Shown: positions 43,438 through 53,561 of the stretch, piece after piece
Layout of the letters: each line of letters opens with the position of its first letter
Position numbering within the stretch: position 1 is the first letter of the stretch
Assembly: GCF_901538355.1 (NCBI RefSeq)
Contig: NZ_LR593887.1
Span: forward strand, 1,402,920-1,466,919
Direction of reading: 5' to 3'
DNA: 64,000 nucleotides
Source of the DNA: Tuwongella immobilis
GTDB taxonomy: Bacteria; Planctomycetota; Planctomycetia; Gemmatales; Gemmataceae
Notes under the pieces: generated by a model
What the model saw: the letters and a program-made list of their open reading frames with translations, nothing else
Database searches by the model: none
What the model was told of the DNA's origin: nothing
Translations under genes and position numbers: made by a program

Positions 43438-46400
43438 TTAATCCAAGAACGTAAATTCGTTGGCCATCAATAGCGTCTGCGCAAGCTGTTCCCAGGCCGT
43501 GAGTTGCGGCGTTTCTGGTCCGCCGAATTCCGCTTTGCTGTCGAAACTGGGCAGGGGCTTCGTCGGTGGCGTCGTCGCCGAGTCGGGCACCGGCGCAATC
43601 GTCGCCGTCCAGGTGTACTGATCGCTATTCAACTGGTTGAGGATATCCACCGTGAAATCGATCGTATCCCCAGGCTGCACCACGATTTCCGTCACATTGA
43701 GATGCTGACGCCGATTGTAAACATCCGCCGATAGCAATTTGCCCAAGCGGTGATGATGGATCGTCGCCCGCACCCCGTCGCCTTGGGCCACATCATGCAC
43801 CAGCAGCGAGCGAATCGTGACTTTCCCCGCAATCGGTGAGGTCCATCGTCGAACGACCGCATCATTGAGCGTGTTTCCCGGATGTCCCCCGCTGGCGGTC
43901 AACTGTGCCCAACCGAACCCCGCATTGGGCCAATCCGGGCCACCCTGCCACGCTTCGCCCGTGAAGTAGGGCAATTCGCGGAAGTTGCTGACGGCACCCG
44001 ACTTGGGATCATATGCCCCCACGCCGTACTTCCAGGAATTGGGTTTGTACTGCTTCTTGGCTTGCTCGCTGCTGGCTTCGCGCTGCCTGACCCACTCCAC
44101 CGCCGCTGCCACCTCCGCCGCCGTCGCCGGGCGTTGCACCAGCAGCCGCATCATCGCATCGACCTTGGCTTCCGGCGTTTTGGCCGACTGAATGAGCGGA
44201 TGCTGCACAATCGCCTTCGCCCGTTCGATTGGGAGCGGATGATTCAGGAAAAACAGCGCCTGCTGTGGAACGATCGTTTCACTCCGCTGCGGAATGTGCA
44301 AATCCGGGTTGGCCATATCGAACACGCGCAGCAATTCCGGGAAGAATTCGCGGTCGATCACCCCATACACCGAACGCCGCTTGGAGAATGGCGAGCTGAA
44401 CAGATTCACCGCGCGACCGCCCACAGTGCGATCCAATTCGCCGGTGACGGCAAACATCGCATCCCGCAGTTCCTCGAATCGCAAGCGGCGCGGATTGGTC
44501 CGCCAGAGCAACTTATTTTCCGGGTCGGCCAGTTCTGCCTTTTGGAATGCCGCCGCATCCGCCGGACCACTCGATGCTTGCTGATAGGTCGCAGACAGCA
44601 CCATCAGCCGATGCATCTCCTTGAGACTCCAACGGTTGCGCACGAACGAATCGGCCAGCCAATCGAGCAGTTCCGGATGCGTGGGCGGCTCCGCGCGGGT
44701 GCCGAAATCGCTGGGTGTGCGGACCAGCCCCGCCCCAAAGTGGTGCATCCACAAGCGATTGACCATGACACGTGCGGTGAGCGGATTCTGCGGATTGGCA
44801 ATGGCTTCCGCCAGTTCCCGTCGACCACTTCCGGATTGGAAATTCGCACGATTCTCTGGCGAGATCGCTTTCAGGAATCGTCGCGGTGCCTCGGTGGTGG
44901 GCATGGCGGGGTTGCCGCGGCGGAAGATGCGAGCCGTCATCGGTGTGGGACGATCGACCAAAATCGTCGCAAACTTCGGTGCCATCGGCGATTGCATCAC
45001 GAACCGATCGACATTTCCTTGCAGTTGCCACAGTCGAGTGACGACATCGGAGGGGAAAAATTGCTCGGCGTCCACGATTGGCTCATCGGGCACTTCGCAC
45101 GGCGAGAGTGGATCGAACAACACACGGCGAATCGCGGCCCATTCCGGCTTGGCATCGGCATCTTGGGCCGACAATCGTTCCGCCTCTTGGAATAGAGCCG
45201 TGTAGCGATCGACCACGTCCCGCATGCTCGCGGGTGAGCTAGCGAAGCGGGCTTTCACAATCGGATGGAGCCGATCCGCTGGCAGGGATTGGAGTTGCGT
45301 CGTCACCGCCATGGCCTGCGCGGCAAATCCGTCGGCGGGGAGTTTCGCAAAGGCGTGCCAGGCCGCAAACACGGGATGCTGCGATTGCCCCGCGCGGGTG
45401 AGATACTCCCGCCATTGTCGCACGGTCGCCGGAATGATATCCGATGCGGCCAAAATTTGGTCAAAGCCTTCTTCCGGATATTTGTGCAATTCCAACTGAG
45501 CGGCGAGATATTCGCCCACCCGTTTGCGATTTCGCTCGGCCGCCTCGCGCCGCGCTTTCGCTCGCTCATCTTCGAGCTTCTTCCGCTGATCCGCAAGCGC
45601 GGTCTCAAACGCCTTGCGATCGCCCGGCATCAACGGTTCACCCGCGACTACGTCCCGTTCCGATGAACTGCGGAAAATGCCGTAAAGTGAATAGTAATCT
45701 TCGGTTGGGATGGGATCGAATTTGTGATCGTGACACCGCGCACAGGAAACCGTCAGCCCCAACATGCCGCGCGTGAGCGTATCAATGCGATCATCGACAA
45801 TATCATGCGTCACGCCCAGGAATCGTCGATTGAGCGTCAGAAATCCCATCGCCGCGAGATCCGACGGATTGTCTTTGGCGAGTTGATCGGCGGCAATCTG
45901 CAATTTCAGAAATTGATCATACGGCAGATCCCGATTGAACGCCTGCACCACCCAATCGCGGTACGCCCAGGCGTGAATCCACATCCGCTCTTCGCGTCCG
46001 TAGACGTATCCCTTGCTATCCGAATATCGGGCGACATCCAGCCAATGGCGGGCCCATTGTTCGCCATAATGCGGACTGGCCAGAAGTCGATCCACCAATT
46101 TAGCATACGCCTGCGGATCGGGATCGGCGACGAAGGCCTCTACCTCGGCCATGGTGGGTGGTAAGCCCGTTAAATCCAGCGTGACCCGACGAATCAAAGT
46201 TCGTCGATCCGCCAGAGGAGACGGGGAAAGATTGGCCTGTTCGAGTTTGGTCAATACAAAGGAATCAATCGGATTTCGCACGCGATCCGCCATTTTGGGT
46301 TGCGGAACGGGTGGTGATTTCACCGGCTGAAACGCCCAATGCGGGGCCGCTGCCGTGGGCTTGGTCGCAATCGCCGAATCGGGCCAGGGTGCCCCCGCTT

Positions 46401-46758
46401 CAATCCATTTGGTAAGATCGGCAATCTGGGCGGCGGAAAGCGGCTTGCCCGGCGGCATTTTCAGCGTTCCGGTTCGCTGAACGGCTTTCAGCAACAGACT
46501 TTCTTGGGGCTTGCCCGGAACAATTGCCGGGCCAGAATCGCCCCCCGTGAGCAGCGATTGCCGAGAATCTAAGCGTAAACCATGCTGTTGGGTGGTTGGC
46601 CCGTGACAGCGACCACAAGAATCGAGCAAAATTGGTCGGATTTTGGCTTCAAAATAGTCGGCGTCGATGCGAAAATCAGTGCCTCGCACAGTCGCAGGAA
46701 ATAAGCAACACGCCAGAAGCCCCGTCCAAGAAGCCGACGCGATGAGCTGCTTTCTCAT
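43438..46758 (-). CDS. PSCyt1-DUF1549-DUF1553 protein
   Basis: 1106 residues from [11 protein letters not shown], with GGGGG upstream; the signal peptide ends near ATVRG. The planctomycete cytochrome-type domain has [11 protein letters not shown] (CXXCH haem site), [33 protein letters not shown] and [30 protein letters not shown]1549 ([42 protein letters not shown]) and DUF1553 ([52 protein letters not shown]) follow, with a long insert between. A further CXXCH motif occurs in CARCHDH. First gene of a four-gene operon facing a GntR regulator. Confidence 0.9.
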   Translation of the reverse strand: MRKQLIASASWTGLLACCLFPATVRGTDFRIDADYFEAKIRPILLDSCGRCHGPTTQQHGLRLDSRQSLLTGGDSGPAIVPGKPQESLLLKAVQRTGTLKMPPGKPLSAAQIADLTKWIEAGAPWPDSAIATKPTAAAPHWAFQPVKSPPVPQPKMADRVRNPIDSFVLTKLEQANLSPSPLADRRTLIRRVTLDLTGLPPTMAEVEAFVADPDPQAYAKLVDRLLASPHYGEQWARHWLDVARYSDSKGYVYGREERMWIHAWAYRDWVVQAFNRDLPYDQFLKLQIAADQLAKDNPSDLAAMGFLTLNRRFLGVTHDIVDDRIDTLTRGMLGLTVSCARCHDHKFDPIPTEDYYSLYGIFRSSSERDVVAGEPLMPGDRKAFETALADQRKKLEDERAKARREAAERNRKRVGEYLAAQLELHKYPEEGFDQILAASDIIPATVRQWREYLTRAGQSQHPVFAAWHAFAKLPADGFAAQAMAVTTQLQSLPADRLHPIVKARFASSPASMRDVVDRYTALFQEAERLSAQDADAKPEWAAIRRVLFDPLSPCEVPDEPIVDAEQFFPSDVVTRLWQLQGNVDRFVMQSPMAPKFATILVDRPTPMTARIFRRGNPAMPTTEAPRRFLKAISPENRANFQSGSGRRELAEAIANPQNPLTARVMVNRLWMHHFGAGLVRTPSDFGTRAEPPTHPELLDWLADSFVRNRWSLKEMHRLMVLSATYQQASSGPADAAAFQKAELADPENKLLWRTNPRRLRFEELRDAMFAVTGELDRTVGGRAVNLFSSPFSKRRSVYGVIDREFFPELLRVFDMANPDLHIPQRSETIVPQQALFFLNHPLPIERAKAIVQHPLIQSAKTPEAKVDAMMRLLVQRPATAAEVAAAVEWVRQREASSEQAKKQYKPNSWKYGVGAYDPKSGAVSNFRELPYFTGEAWQGGPDWPNAGFGWAQLTASGGHPGNTLNDAVVRRWTSPIAGKVTIRSLLVHDVAQGDGVRATIHHHRLGKLLSADVYNRRQHLNVTEIVVQPGDTIDFTVDILNQLNSDQYTWTATIAPVPDSATTPPTKPLPSFDSKAEFGGPETPQLTAWEQLAQTLLMANEFTFLD

Positions 46759-46831
46759 GGGATACCCCCGAACGAATCGCCCTGGGAACGTCTCGGCCAC
46801 CGCGGCGGAGGATTTCGGTTTTGTTTACATA

Positions 46832-46843
46832 ATTGTGGACAAT
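46832..46843. promoter_or_regulatory. Palindrome ATTGTGGACAAT, likely GntR/FCD operator
   Basis: Perfect half-sites ATTGT-NN-ACAAT in the region between the divergent four-gene operon and the GntR-type regulator gene. The same palindrome occurs once more at 47643-47654. FCD-type GntR regulators bind short sites of this kind (NTGTnnACAN). Confidence 0.6.
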
Positions 46844-46961
46844 CTTGGGCTTCCCGTCAAGCAGCAATTTCCAGATGCAAGTTCGCTGCCGGCTCAAGAC
46901 TTTTGGCGCATCCTTGTCTGGACTGTCAGACGGTTCTTTTCTCGTATCGGTAGACTGATCG

Positions 46962-47573
46962 ATGAGTGCTCCGCGACTTTCGCCGACTGAAGTGGCCAAC
47001 CAACTGCGTGACGATATTCTGGCAGGCCGATTGCAGGCCGGGCATCGACTGACCGAGTTGGAACTCTGCCAGCGATTCACCATTGGCCGTGGCCGGGTCC
47101 GCGAGGCGATCCATCAATTGGTGCGACAAGGATTGGTGATTACTCGCTCCAATCGCGGGGCAGTCGTCGCCGCCGATGCGCCCAAAGCCATCCGCGATCT
47201 CATCATCCCCATCCGTCGCACTCTGGAAGTGTACGCGTTGGGATTGGTTCTCGAAGAATTAGACGATGCCACCTTTGAACGCTGGGAAGCGATTCTGACC
47301 GATCTGAAGGCCGCTTGCGAACGACAAGACCACCATTCCATTGCCGAAGCCGATGTCGCGTTCCATCGGTTGCTCATCGAACGGGCCGGCCAGCCCGATT
47401 TGATGGTCATCTGGGAGACGCTCGTGGGCCGAATCCACTCGCATTTCCTGCGCGAACAGTGGAAACAATCCCGATTGTTGGACATTTACGACGAACACCG
47501 CTTGCTGGTGGACACATTCAAAGCCAAAGACCGCGATCGGGCGATTCAACTGCTGACCGAGAAGATTGATTGA
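46962..47573 (+). CDS. GntR-family transcriptional regulator, FCD subfamily
   Basis: 203 residues. The winged helix-turn-helix is at residues 7-70 (TEVANQLRDDILAGRLQAGHRLTE, LCQRFTIGRGRVREAIHQLVRQGLV). The effector domain is the all-helical FCD type: RRTLEVYALGLVLEEL, then AEADVAFHRLLIERAG and FLREQWKQSRLLDIYDEHRLLVDTFKAKDRDRAIQLL, giving the D...H...H ligand set that binds a metal and a carboxylic acid. It is divergent from the four-gene operon with the enolase-family and aspartoacylase-like genes, so it probably senses a related acid. No strong ribosome binding site. Confidence 0.9.
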   Translation: MSAPRLSPTEVANQLRDDILAGRLQAGHRLTELELCQRFTIGRGRVREAIHQLVRQGLVITRSNRGAVVAADAPKAIRDLIIPIRRTLEVYALGLVLEELDDATFERWEAILTDLKAACERQDHHSIAEADVAFHRLLIERAGQPDLMVIWETLVGRIHSHFLREQWKQSRLLDIYDEHRLLVDTFKAKDRDRAIQLLTEKID

Positions 47574-47642
47574 CGATCGTTGGGAGAGATCGTGAGGATG
47601 CAAGGTTTCTCATGGTCTTCTCATCCTTGTTGTTTTTTGAAG

Positions 47643-47654
47643 ATTGTTGACAAT
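47643..47654. promoter_or_regulatory. Palindrome ATTGTTGACAAT, likely GntR/FCD operator
   Basis: Same ATTGT-NN-ACAAT pattern as at 46832-46843. It immediately precedes a promoter-like pair, TTGCAA (47660-47665) and GATACT (47682-47687) with 16-base spacing, upstream of the DUF1559 gene. Confidence 0.55.
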
Positions 47655-47769
47655 TCTGCTTGCAAAATTGTTTGGGATGGCGATACTCTGAACAGACCTC
47701 TTCCGACCGAATCGGTCAGACTGCCACCAATGGACGGGCAACCGTCCCACTGTTCAGAGGATTGGAATC

Positions 47770-48735
47770 ATGCTGCATCGTCGTTTCACGCAGACGGCCC
47801 GAGCGGGGTTCACACTCATCGAGCTGCTTGTGGTGATTGCCATCATCGCCATCTTGATCGGATTACTGTTGCCTGCGGTGCAAAAGGTGCGGGAAGCCGC
47901 CGCCCGGATGCGCTGCCAAAACAACATCAAGCAATTGGGACTCGCGTTCCACAATTACGCCAGCACCAACGGTCATTTTACGCCCGGCACCGTCTACGCG
48001 GGCAACTTTTTCGCGTCGGGATTCAGTGCCACCAGCAACGAAGTGACCTGGGTGACGCTGTCGCTGCCGTATTTGGAACAGAATGCGCTCTATTCGCTGG
48101 TGAATTTCAGCGAAAATATGGGCGGGGTCAATCCGGCGACGCCCACGGGGAATTTCACCGTCGCTAGTACGTTCCTTTCGGTGATGACCTGCCCATCGGA
48201 TAATGATGATAAGACGTTGGCCTTTTCCTCGTATGCGCGTGGGAATTATGTCGCCAATTTCGGCATCGGGCCGTTCGTGAGTGTGCATACCAGTCCGAGT
48301 CCGACGAATACGGTGGTTGCTCCGGGGCCGGTGGGCATGAATTCGCGCTGGGCGCTGGAGACCATCTCGGATGGCACCAGCAATACCGCACTGGTTAGCG
48401 AAATTATTCGCAGTACCGGAAACGATGTCCGCGGAATCATGCACTATCCGGAAGGGCCGCTGTACACGCACAATTTCACTCCCGGCGACCTGACCCCGGA
48501 CCTCACCCGCAACGGCTTTGTCTCGACGCAATTCGCGCCGGCCACCACCGGACACTCGGCCTGGAGCGATCGCAACATCATCCTCACCGCCCGCAGCCGA
48601 CACACCGGCGGGGCGAATACCGCCTTCTGCGATGGCAGTGTTCGCTTCATTCGCAATAACATCAATCTGGCGACTTGGCGAGCCTTGGGCACCATTCAGC
48701 AGATCGCTGGCGAAATCATCCCGTCCGATTTTTGA
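47770..48735 (+). CDS. DUF1559 pseudopilin-like protein
   Basis: 321 residues; AGAGGA lies eight bases before the start. The N-terminus is a type IV pilin/type II secretion signal: RAGFTLIELLVVIAIIAILIGLLLPAVQKVREAA, cleaved after Gly with Glu at +5 of the mature protein. The C-terminal DUF1559 domain shows MRCQNNIKQLGLAFHNYAS, MTCPSDNDD, NYVANFG, GTSNTALVSEI and the closing HTGGANTAFCDGSVRFI. Planctomycete genomes carry many such genes; they are thought to be exported pseudopilins, of unknown individual role. The small lipoprotein gene follows after 42 bases, a usual pairing. Confidence 0.92.
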   Translation: MLHRRFTQTARAGFTLIELLVVIAIIAILIGLLLPAVQKVREAAARMRCQNNIKQLGLAFHNYASTNGHFTPGTVYAGNFFASGFSATSNEVTWVTLSLPYLEQNALYSLVNFSENMGGVNPATPTGNFTVASTFLSVMTCPSDNDDKTLAFSSYARGNYVANFGIGPFVSVHTSPSPTNTVVAPGPVGMNSRWALETISDGTSNTALVSEIIRSTGNDVRGIMHYPEGPLYTHNFTPGDLTPDLTRNGFVSTQFAPATTGHSAWSDRNIILTARSRHTGGANTAFCDGSVRFIRNNINLATWRALGTIQQIAGEIIPSDF

Positions 48736-48777
48736 TCGCAACCCACCGCAGGGAATCATGGATCAGGAGATGTTCGG

Positions 48778-49215
48778 ATGATGCGAATGCGCTGGGTTGG
48801 GGGGATGCTCGTGGGCATCGGCTTGATGGGGCTGCTCGGCTGTGGCCCATCTGGCGCGGTGGTCATGGGTACGGTGACGTTGGATGGCAAACCCGTCGAT
48901 GATGGAAGTATCACCTTCGAGCCGGCGGATGGCCAAGGCGCGAGCGTGGGTAGCACCATCACGGCGGGCAAATTCCAGGTGGATTCCACCCAAGGAATGC
49001 TGCCGGGCAAAAAGAAGGTGACGATTCGCGCATCGCAGAAGACCGGCAAACAGGTCGCTGCCTCGCCGCCGGCACCTGCCGGGACGATGGTCGACGAAGT
49101 GCGCATCTTTCCACCTCGTGGAACGGCTCCACCCGTGGAAAGCGCGGAGATTAAACCGGGCGACAACCAACTCGAATTTGCGTTGCAATCCAAACCGACC
49201 GGAAAATCCAAGTAA
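48778..49215 (+). CDS. Small lipoprotein with carboxypeptidase-regulatory-like fold
   Basis: 145 residues; AGGAGATG precedes the start. Lipoprotein signal MRMRWVGGMLVGIGLMGLLGC with lipobox LLGC. The remainder, GTVTLDGKPVDDGSITFEPADG ... GKFQVDSTQGMLPGKKKVTI, is a single beta-sandwich of the transthyretin or carboxypeptidase regulatory type that in planctomycetes commonly follows DUF1559 genes. Likely an envelope partner of the pseudopilin-like protein. Confidence 0.85.
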   Translation: MMRMRWVGGMLVGIGLMGLLGCGPSGAVVMGTVTLDGKPVDDGSITFEPADGQGASVGSTITAGKFQVDSTQGMLPGKKKVTIRASQKTGKQVAASPPAPAGTMVDEVRIFPPRGTAPPVESAEIKPGDNQLEFALQSKPTGKSK

Positions 49216-49261
49216 TCCGTCGAATGCGGACGATACGAGTAATCCCGTCACGAAATCCGCG

Positions 49262-49288
49262 ACGAACCGTCCACATCGGGCGGTTCGT
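49262..49288 (+). terminator. Hairpin after the lipoprotein gene
   Basis: Arms ACGAACCG / CGGTTCGT with an 11-base loop, followed by ttgagttt. It lies 47 bases past the stop codon. Confidence 0.55.
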
Positions 49289-49366
49289 TTGAGTTTGGCC
49301 CTGCATTGGTCCGATGCAGGCAACAGGATCCGTTGGCTCGAATCGACTTCCTTCGCCGAGAACCCC

Positions 49367-49675
49367 ATGTCTGCACACATTCGACCGCTTTGGGCTGCCG
49401 GGCTGGCGCTGCTTGCGGGGTTGCTCCCGATGACGGCCCTGCACGCGGAGCATCCGCATCATGCCCCCGTGCCGGGCTACGTCGAAATCTACCCGCCCAC
49501 GTCCACGGGTGGGGTTTATTCGATGTTCCGTTCCAATGGCGATAATCCGTACAATGGCGGCAAACGGCCCATCTGGGGACGGTGGTTTACCGTGGTGGAA
49601 CCGAAAGTTCACCCCGATCGATTGCGCTGGTATCAACGGCCCGAGTCGATTGCCCCGATTCGAATCGCTCGCTAA
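49367..49675 (+). CDS. Small secreted protein, unknown
   Basis: 102 residues from ATG 49367; an open frame upstream overlaps the lipoprotein gene and is rejected. The signal peptide reads IRPLWAAGLALLAGLLPMTALHAEH. The mature part is short and rich in aromatic and Pro residues (PGYVEIYPPTSTGGVYSMFRSN, PIWGRWFTVVEPKVHPDRLRWYQRPES). No family recognised. The ribosome binding site is weak (gccgagaacccc). A terminator hairpin follows. Confidence 0.55.
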   Translation: MSAHIRPLWAAGLALLAGLLPMTALHAEHPHHAPVPGYVEIYPPTSTGGVYSMFRSNGDNPYNGGKRPIWGRWFTVVEPKVHPDRLRWYQRPESIAPIRIAR

Positions 49676-49708
49676 CCGCTGACAGCGACATCACTTGCGA
49701 CCAATGCA

Positions 49709-49751
49709 CAACCCCAGACACTGCGAGGGATACTCGCATGGCCTGGGGTTG
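49709..49751. terminator. Nested hairpin between convergent genes
   Basis: Outer arms CAACCCCAG / CTGGGGTTG and inner stem GCGAG / CTCGC. It lies between the small secreted protein gene and the end of the convergent DUF1501 gene, so it may serve both strands. Confidence 0.7.
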
Positions 49752-49780
49752 CTCGTTTCGTGTGGCGGAATCGTCTGCGA

Positions 49781-51181
49781 TTAGGCGAGAATTTCCTGCA
49801 CGACGTGCCCATGCACATCGGTGAGTCGGAAGTCGCGGCCGCTGTAGCGGAACGTCAGCCGCTCGTGATCCAAGCCCATCAGGTGCAGAATCGTGGCATG
49901 CAGATCGTGAACGTGGACGCGATCCTGCACGGAATCGATGCCCAGTTCATCGGTTGCGCCGTGGACCATGCCGCCCTTGATGCCGCCGCCCGCCAGCCAC
50001 ATCGTGAATCCACGGCTATGGTGATCGCGGCCTTTGGCCCCTTGGGAAGCGGGAGTGCGTCCGAACTCGCCGCCCCAAATCACGAGCGTCTCATCGAGCA
50101 GCCCCCGTGCCTTCAGATCGGCCAACAGCGCACCAACGGCTTGATCGCTCTTTTCGGCATGCTTGCGGTGGTTGAGAATATCGCCGTGATCGTCCCACGG
50201 TTGGCCGTTGCCGTAGTAAATCTGCACCATCCGCACACCGCGTTCGGTCAATCGTCGAGCAAGCAGACAGGCGTTGGCGAATTCGCCGGGACCGTACATG
50301 CGGCGGATGCGTTCCGGTTCCTTGGCGAGATCGAATCCGTCCATCGCTTCGGCCTGCATCCGATAGGCGATTTCCAGCGACTGAATCCGCGATTCCAACG
50401 TGCTATCATTCGCTCGCTGATCCAGGTGAATCTGATTGAACGCCTGGAGCAGATCGAGTTGATCGCGTTGCACGCTCAGATTCAGTGCCGGATTCTCCAA
50501 GTGACGAATCAACGTCTTGGGGTTGATATTCGCATTGTTGATGTGCGTGCCTTGGAACACGGCCGGCAGAAAGCTGTTGCCCCACAGTTGCGGCCCGACC
50601 ACCGGCTTCCCCGGACAAAGCACCATAAACCCTGGCAGATTCTGGTTTTCCGTTCCCAATCCGTAGGTCAACCACGAACCCATGCTGGGGCGGATGGGCT
50701 GCATGTTCCCGGAATTCATGAACAGCAGGGCCCGTTCATGCGCCGGCGAATCGGTGACCATCGAGCGAATAACGCAGATATCATCGATTTGTCGTGCGAT
50801 GTTGGGGAATAGGTCGCTGACCTCGATGCCCGCCTTCCCATATTTTTTAAAGGTGAACGGCGATTTCATCAGCTTCATTTTCTTGCGGCCGGCTTCGGAA
50901 TCCGGCGGGGCGGAGCCGTCGTACTTCGTCAGCATGGGCTTGGGGTCGAATGTATCGACGTGGCTGGGGCCGCCATTCATAAATAGGAAGATCACCCGCT
51001 TGGCCTTGGCGGGGAGGTGGCCCGGCTTCACCGCCAGCGGGCTGGAGTTGGCCGCACCCGCGAACCCGCTTCCCGGAGTGGCGGCGGTCCCCAGCACCCC
51101 GGCCAGGCCGACCATCCCGAAGCCTGCGCCAATCGATTGCAGCACATCGCGCCGAGTCGGCGATTCGATCATTGGTTGCAT
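49781..51181 (-). CDS. DUF1501 protein, Tat-exported
   Basis: 466 residues; GGAGAAC lies upstream of the start. Tat-like signal (SPTRRDVLQSIGAGFGMVGLAGVLG). DUF1501 features: RVIFLFMNGGPSHVDTFDPKPML, VIRSMVTDSPAHERALLFMNSGN, SMGSWLTYGLGTENQNLPGF, MVQIYYGNGQPWDDHGDI, LVIWGGEFGRTPASQ and HHSRGFTMWLAGGGIKGGMVHGATDELG. Closely similar in layout to the DUF1501 protein at 41972-43426. It follows its DUF1549/DUF1553 partner by 23 bases. Confidence 0.9.
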   Translation of the reverse strand: MQPMIESPTRRDVLQSIGAGFGMVGLAGVLGTAATPGSGFAGAANSSPLAVKPGHLPAKAKRVIFLFMNGGPSHVDTFDPKPMLTKYDGSAPPDSEAGRKKMKLMKSPFTFKKYGKAGIEVSDLFPNIARQIDDICVIRSMVTDSPAHERALLFMNSGNMQPIRPSMGSWLTYGLGTENQNLPGFMVLCPGKPVVGPQLWGNSFLPAVFQGTHINNANINPKTLIRHLENPALNLSVQRDQLDLLQAFNQIHLDQRANDSTLESRIQSLEIAYRMQAEAMDGFDLAKEPERIRRMYGPGEFANACLLARRLTERGVRMVQIYYGNGQPWDDHGDILNHRKHAEKSDQAVGALLADLKARGLLDETLVIWGGEFGRTPASQGAKGRDHHSRGFTMWLAGGGIKGGMVHGATDELGIDSVQDRVHVHDLHATILHLMGLDHERLTFRYSGRDFRLTDVHGHVVQEILA

Positions 51182-51204
51182 GATAGTTCTCCGATTCGGT
51201 GGAA

Positions 51205-53406
51205 TTAATCGATCATTTGGAATTCATTCGCGGTCAGCAGCACTTGCGCAAAGCGTTCCCAGGCCGAGAGTTTCGCACCGGCTGGATTCGGTGCTTGCAG
51301 ATACGCCAAGGCCAGTTCCACTTCGCGCGTGTGGGCCGAGCGAGCGAACGCGACTTCGATGGCCCAGCGGATTCGGGCGGCATCATCGAGATTCGGCACC
51401 GCTTGAATGCGCGCCGCGAACGATTTCGCCTGACGGATCACAAACGGGCTATTGAGTGCGTACAACTGTTGGAGCGGCACGGTGGTGACGGCCCGCTGAT
51501 CGCCGGGGACGTTGGGATCGGGGAAATCGAACAGCCGCAGCAGCGGATCGAGATTGTGGCGACTCACCGCCCCGTACATCGTCCGCCGCGCTTGCGATTC
51601 GTTGGAGAGGTCAAACGATGGTCCGCCGATTGCGCCATCGAGTTTGCCCGCGACGGCGAGCATCGCATCGCGGAACGGCTCGACTTCCAATCGTTTGCGA
51701 TTCTGACGCGAGAAGAGTTGATTCGCCGCATCCTGTTCAGCCGCTTGCGGATGCGGCACCGAACTCATCTGATACGATTGGGTCAACATCACTTGCCGAA
51801 TCAGTTTCTTGGTCGATCCACCATTGGCCAGGAACGACGTTGCCAACCAATCGAGCAGTTGCGGATGTGTCGGCTCGGCACCAGTGCGGCCAAAATTACT
51901 GGGTGTCGCCACGATCCCACGTCCGAACAAATGCGCCCAGATGCGATTCACGTAGACGCGTGCCGCCAGTGGATTCTTCGGATCGACAATCGATTCCGCC
52001 AGTTCCAAGCGACCGCTCCCCTTTTGGAAGGCCACCGGTTCCGTGGAACAGAGCACCTGAATGAAGCGTCGCGGAACTTCCGCCCCGAGATTGGCCGGAT
52101 TCCCCCGCAGATGCACGCGGCTATTGGCGGCCTTGGGTTTATCCTTCAGGGCGTGGATGACTGGCTTGCGCGGCGCTTTGGGATCGGGCTTTTTCGCTTT
52201 CGGATCTTTCGGCGGTGGCGGAGTGGTGTCAATTTCCCCGTTGGGCAGCAGCGGAACTTCCCGATATTCCGTACTCGCAAACACACCGGCCAGCGCGTAA
52301 TAATCCGTTGTCCCAATCGGGTCGAACTTGTGATCGTGGCAGCGCGCACAGGAGACAGTCAGACCCAGGAATCCGCGTGTGAGCGTATCGATGCGATCAT
52401 CGATTTCATCATGCACGGCCCCACCGTAATAGACTGGTCCCAGCGAGAAGAAGCCAAGCGCCCGCAGCCGTTTCGGATCCGGTTCCCCTGGCAGCAAATC
52501 GGCCGCAAGTTGTTCGCGCACCAGTTGTTGGAACGGGACATCCGCGTTGTATGCTTCGATGAGATAGTCCCGATAGCGGAAGCCATCCGGATACTGGCGG
52601 GCCTGGAAGGTGTGGGCCTGATCTTCGCCATACCGTGCGACATCGAGCCAATGTCGGGCCCAACGTTCGCCGAAATGCGGACTCGCGAGGTAGCGATCGA
52701 TCATCTTCGCCACCGCATCTGGCGAGGCATCATTCAGGAACTGTTGAATTTCGTCCAACGTCGGCGGCAAACCAGTGAGATCGAACGCGACCCGACGAAT
52801 CAACGTGCGACGATCGGCGGGCTGCGCCATGGGGACATTCTTCGCATCCAGCGACGCTCGAATAGACGCATCAATCGGCGACATTGCCGGTTCCTTCGTC
52901 GTCGTGTTGTTCGCGGACGGAATCGTCGGCACCGGGCCGGGATTCAGCGGTCGAAATGCCCAGTGTTGCCGATCTTCCGCGGAGATCGCAAAGCCTTGCT
53001 TGGTCGGCACTTTCGCAATTGGCGAGGCGGGCCACGGAGCGCCACGCTCCACCCATTGCGTTAGCAGTGCAATCTGCTCGGCGGGGAGTTTCTGTTTCGG
53101 CGGCATCTGCAATTCGCCGTGATACTGCACCGCCTGAATGAAGCGGGAGTCTTTGGCTTTGCCGGGAATAATCGCCGGGCCGGTATCTCCGCCATCGAGC
53201 AGCGCTTGACGGGAATCGACGCGCAAGCCGCCGCGTTGCTTCGCATCCGCATGGCAAGAATAACAGTGGTCGATGAGCAGTGGGCGAATTTGCTTTTCAA
53301 AAAACGTGGCATCCGCAGGCGAAACGGTGTCACCCGGATTCGCCGCGAGCAGCGGCAAGGGCAAACACACCATCCCCGCAATGGATAGTAGCAGCGTTCG
53401 AGGCAT
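51205..53406 (-). CDS. PSCyt1-DUF1549-DUF1553 protein
   Basis: 733 residues from MPRTLLLSIAGMV, which begins a signal peptide ending PLLAAN; the longer frame upstream lacks signal character. The PSCyt1 domain has LLIDHCYSCHADAKQRGGLRVDSRQALLDGGDTGPAIIPG (CXXCH). DUF1549: [19 protein letters not shown] and [27 protein letters not shown]1553: VNRIWAHLFGRGIVATPSNFG, LTQSYQMSSVPH and RLFDFPDPNVPGDQRAVTTVPLQQLYALNSPF. A Lys/Pro-rich insert (PPPPKDPKAKKPDPKAPRK) lies between the domains. Role unknown. Confidence 0.9.
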   Translation of the reverse strand: MPRTLLLSIAGMVCLPLPLLAANPGDTVSPADATFFEKQIRPLLIDHCYSCHADAKQRGGLRVDSRQALLDGGDTGPAIIPGKAKDSRFIQAVQYHGELQMPPKQKLPAEQIALLTQWVERGAPWPASPIAKVPTKQGFAISAEDRQHWAFRPLNPGPVPTIPSANNTTTKEPAMSPIDASIRASLDAKNVPMAQPADRRTLIRRVAFDLTGLPPTLDEIQQFLNDASPDAVAKMIDRYLASPHFGERWARHWLDVARYGEDQAHTFQARQYPDGFRYRDYLIEAYNADVPFQQLVREQLAADLLPGEPDPKRLRALGFFSLGPVYYGGAVHDEIDDRIDTLTRGFLGLTVSCARCHDHKFDPIGTTDYYALAGVFASTEYREVPLLPNGEIDTTPPPPKDPKAKKPDPKAPRKPVIHALKDKPKAANSRVHLRGNPANLGAEVPRRFIQVLCSTEPVAFQKGSGRLELAESIVDPKNPLAARVYVNRIWAHLFGRGIVATPSNFGRTGAEPTHPQLLDWLATSFLANGGSTKKLIRQVMLTQSYQMSSVPHPQAAEQDAANQLFSRQNRKRLEVEPFRDAMLAVAGKLDGAIGGPSFDLSNESQARRTMYGAVSRHNLDPLLRLFDFPDPNVPGDQRAVTTVPLQQLYALNSPFVIRQAKSFAARIQAVPNLDDAARIRWAIEVAFARSAHTREVELALAYLQAPNPAGAKLSAWERFAQVLLTANEFQMID

Positions 53407-53561
53407 GATTCTCACCTTCGGGACAGTCGGTGGGCAGGTACGGCGATTATGCCCCATCGCATCCATAGCGTCAATTCTGAACTTGACAATGCGATGAAAA
53501 TCGGTGTCCCGAATGCGAATCCGGCCCGTGAGCCGCTGCATGCACGCAGAATCGTCGACAA

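Noticed and set aside
42002-43441. Plus-strand frame of 479 codons
   Set aside because: Antisense to a DUF1501 gene with full family motifs; similar shadow frames face the DUF1549 genes at 43882-45195 and 51199-53064.
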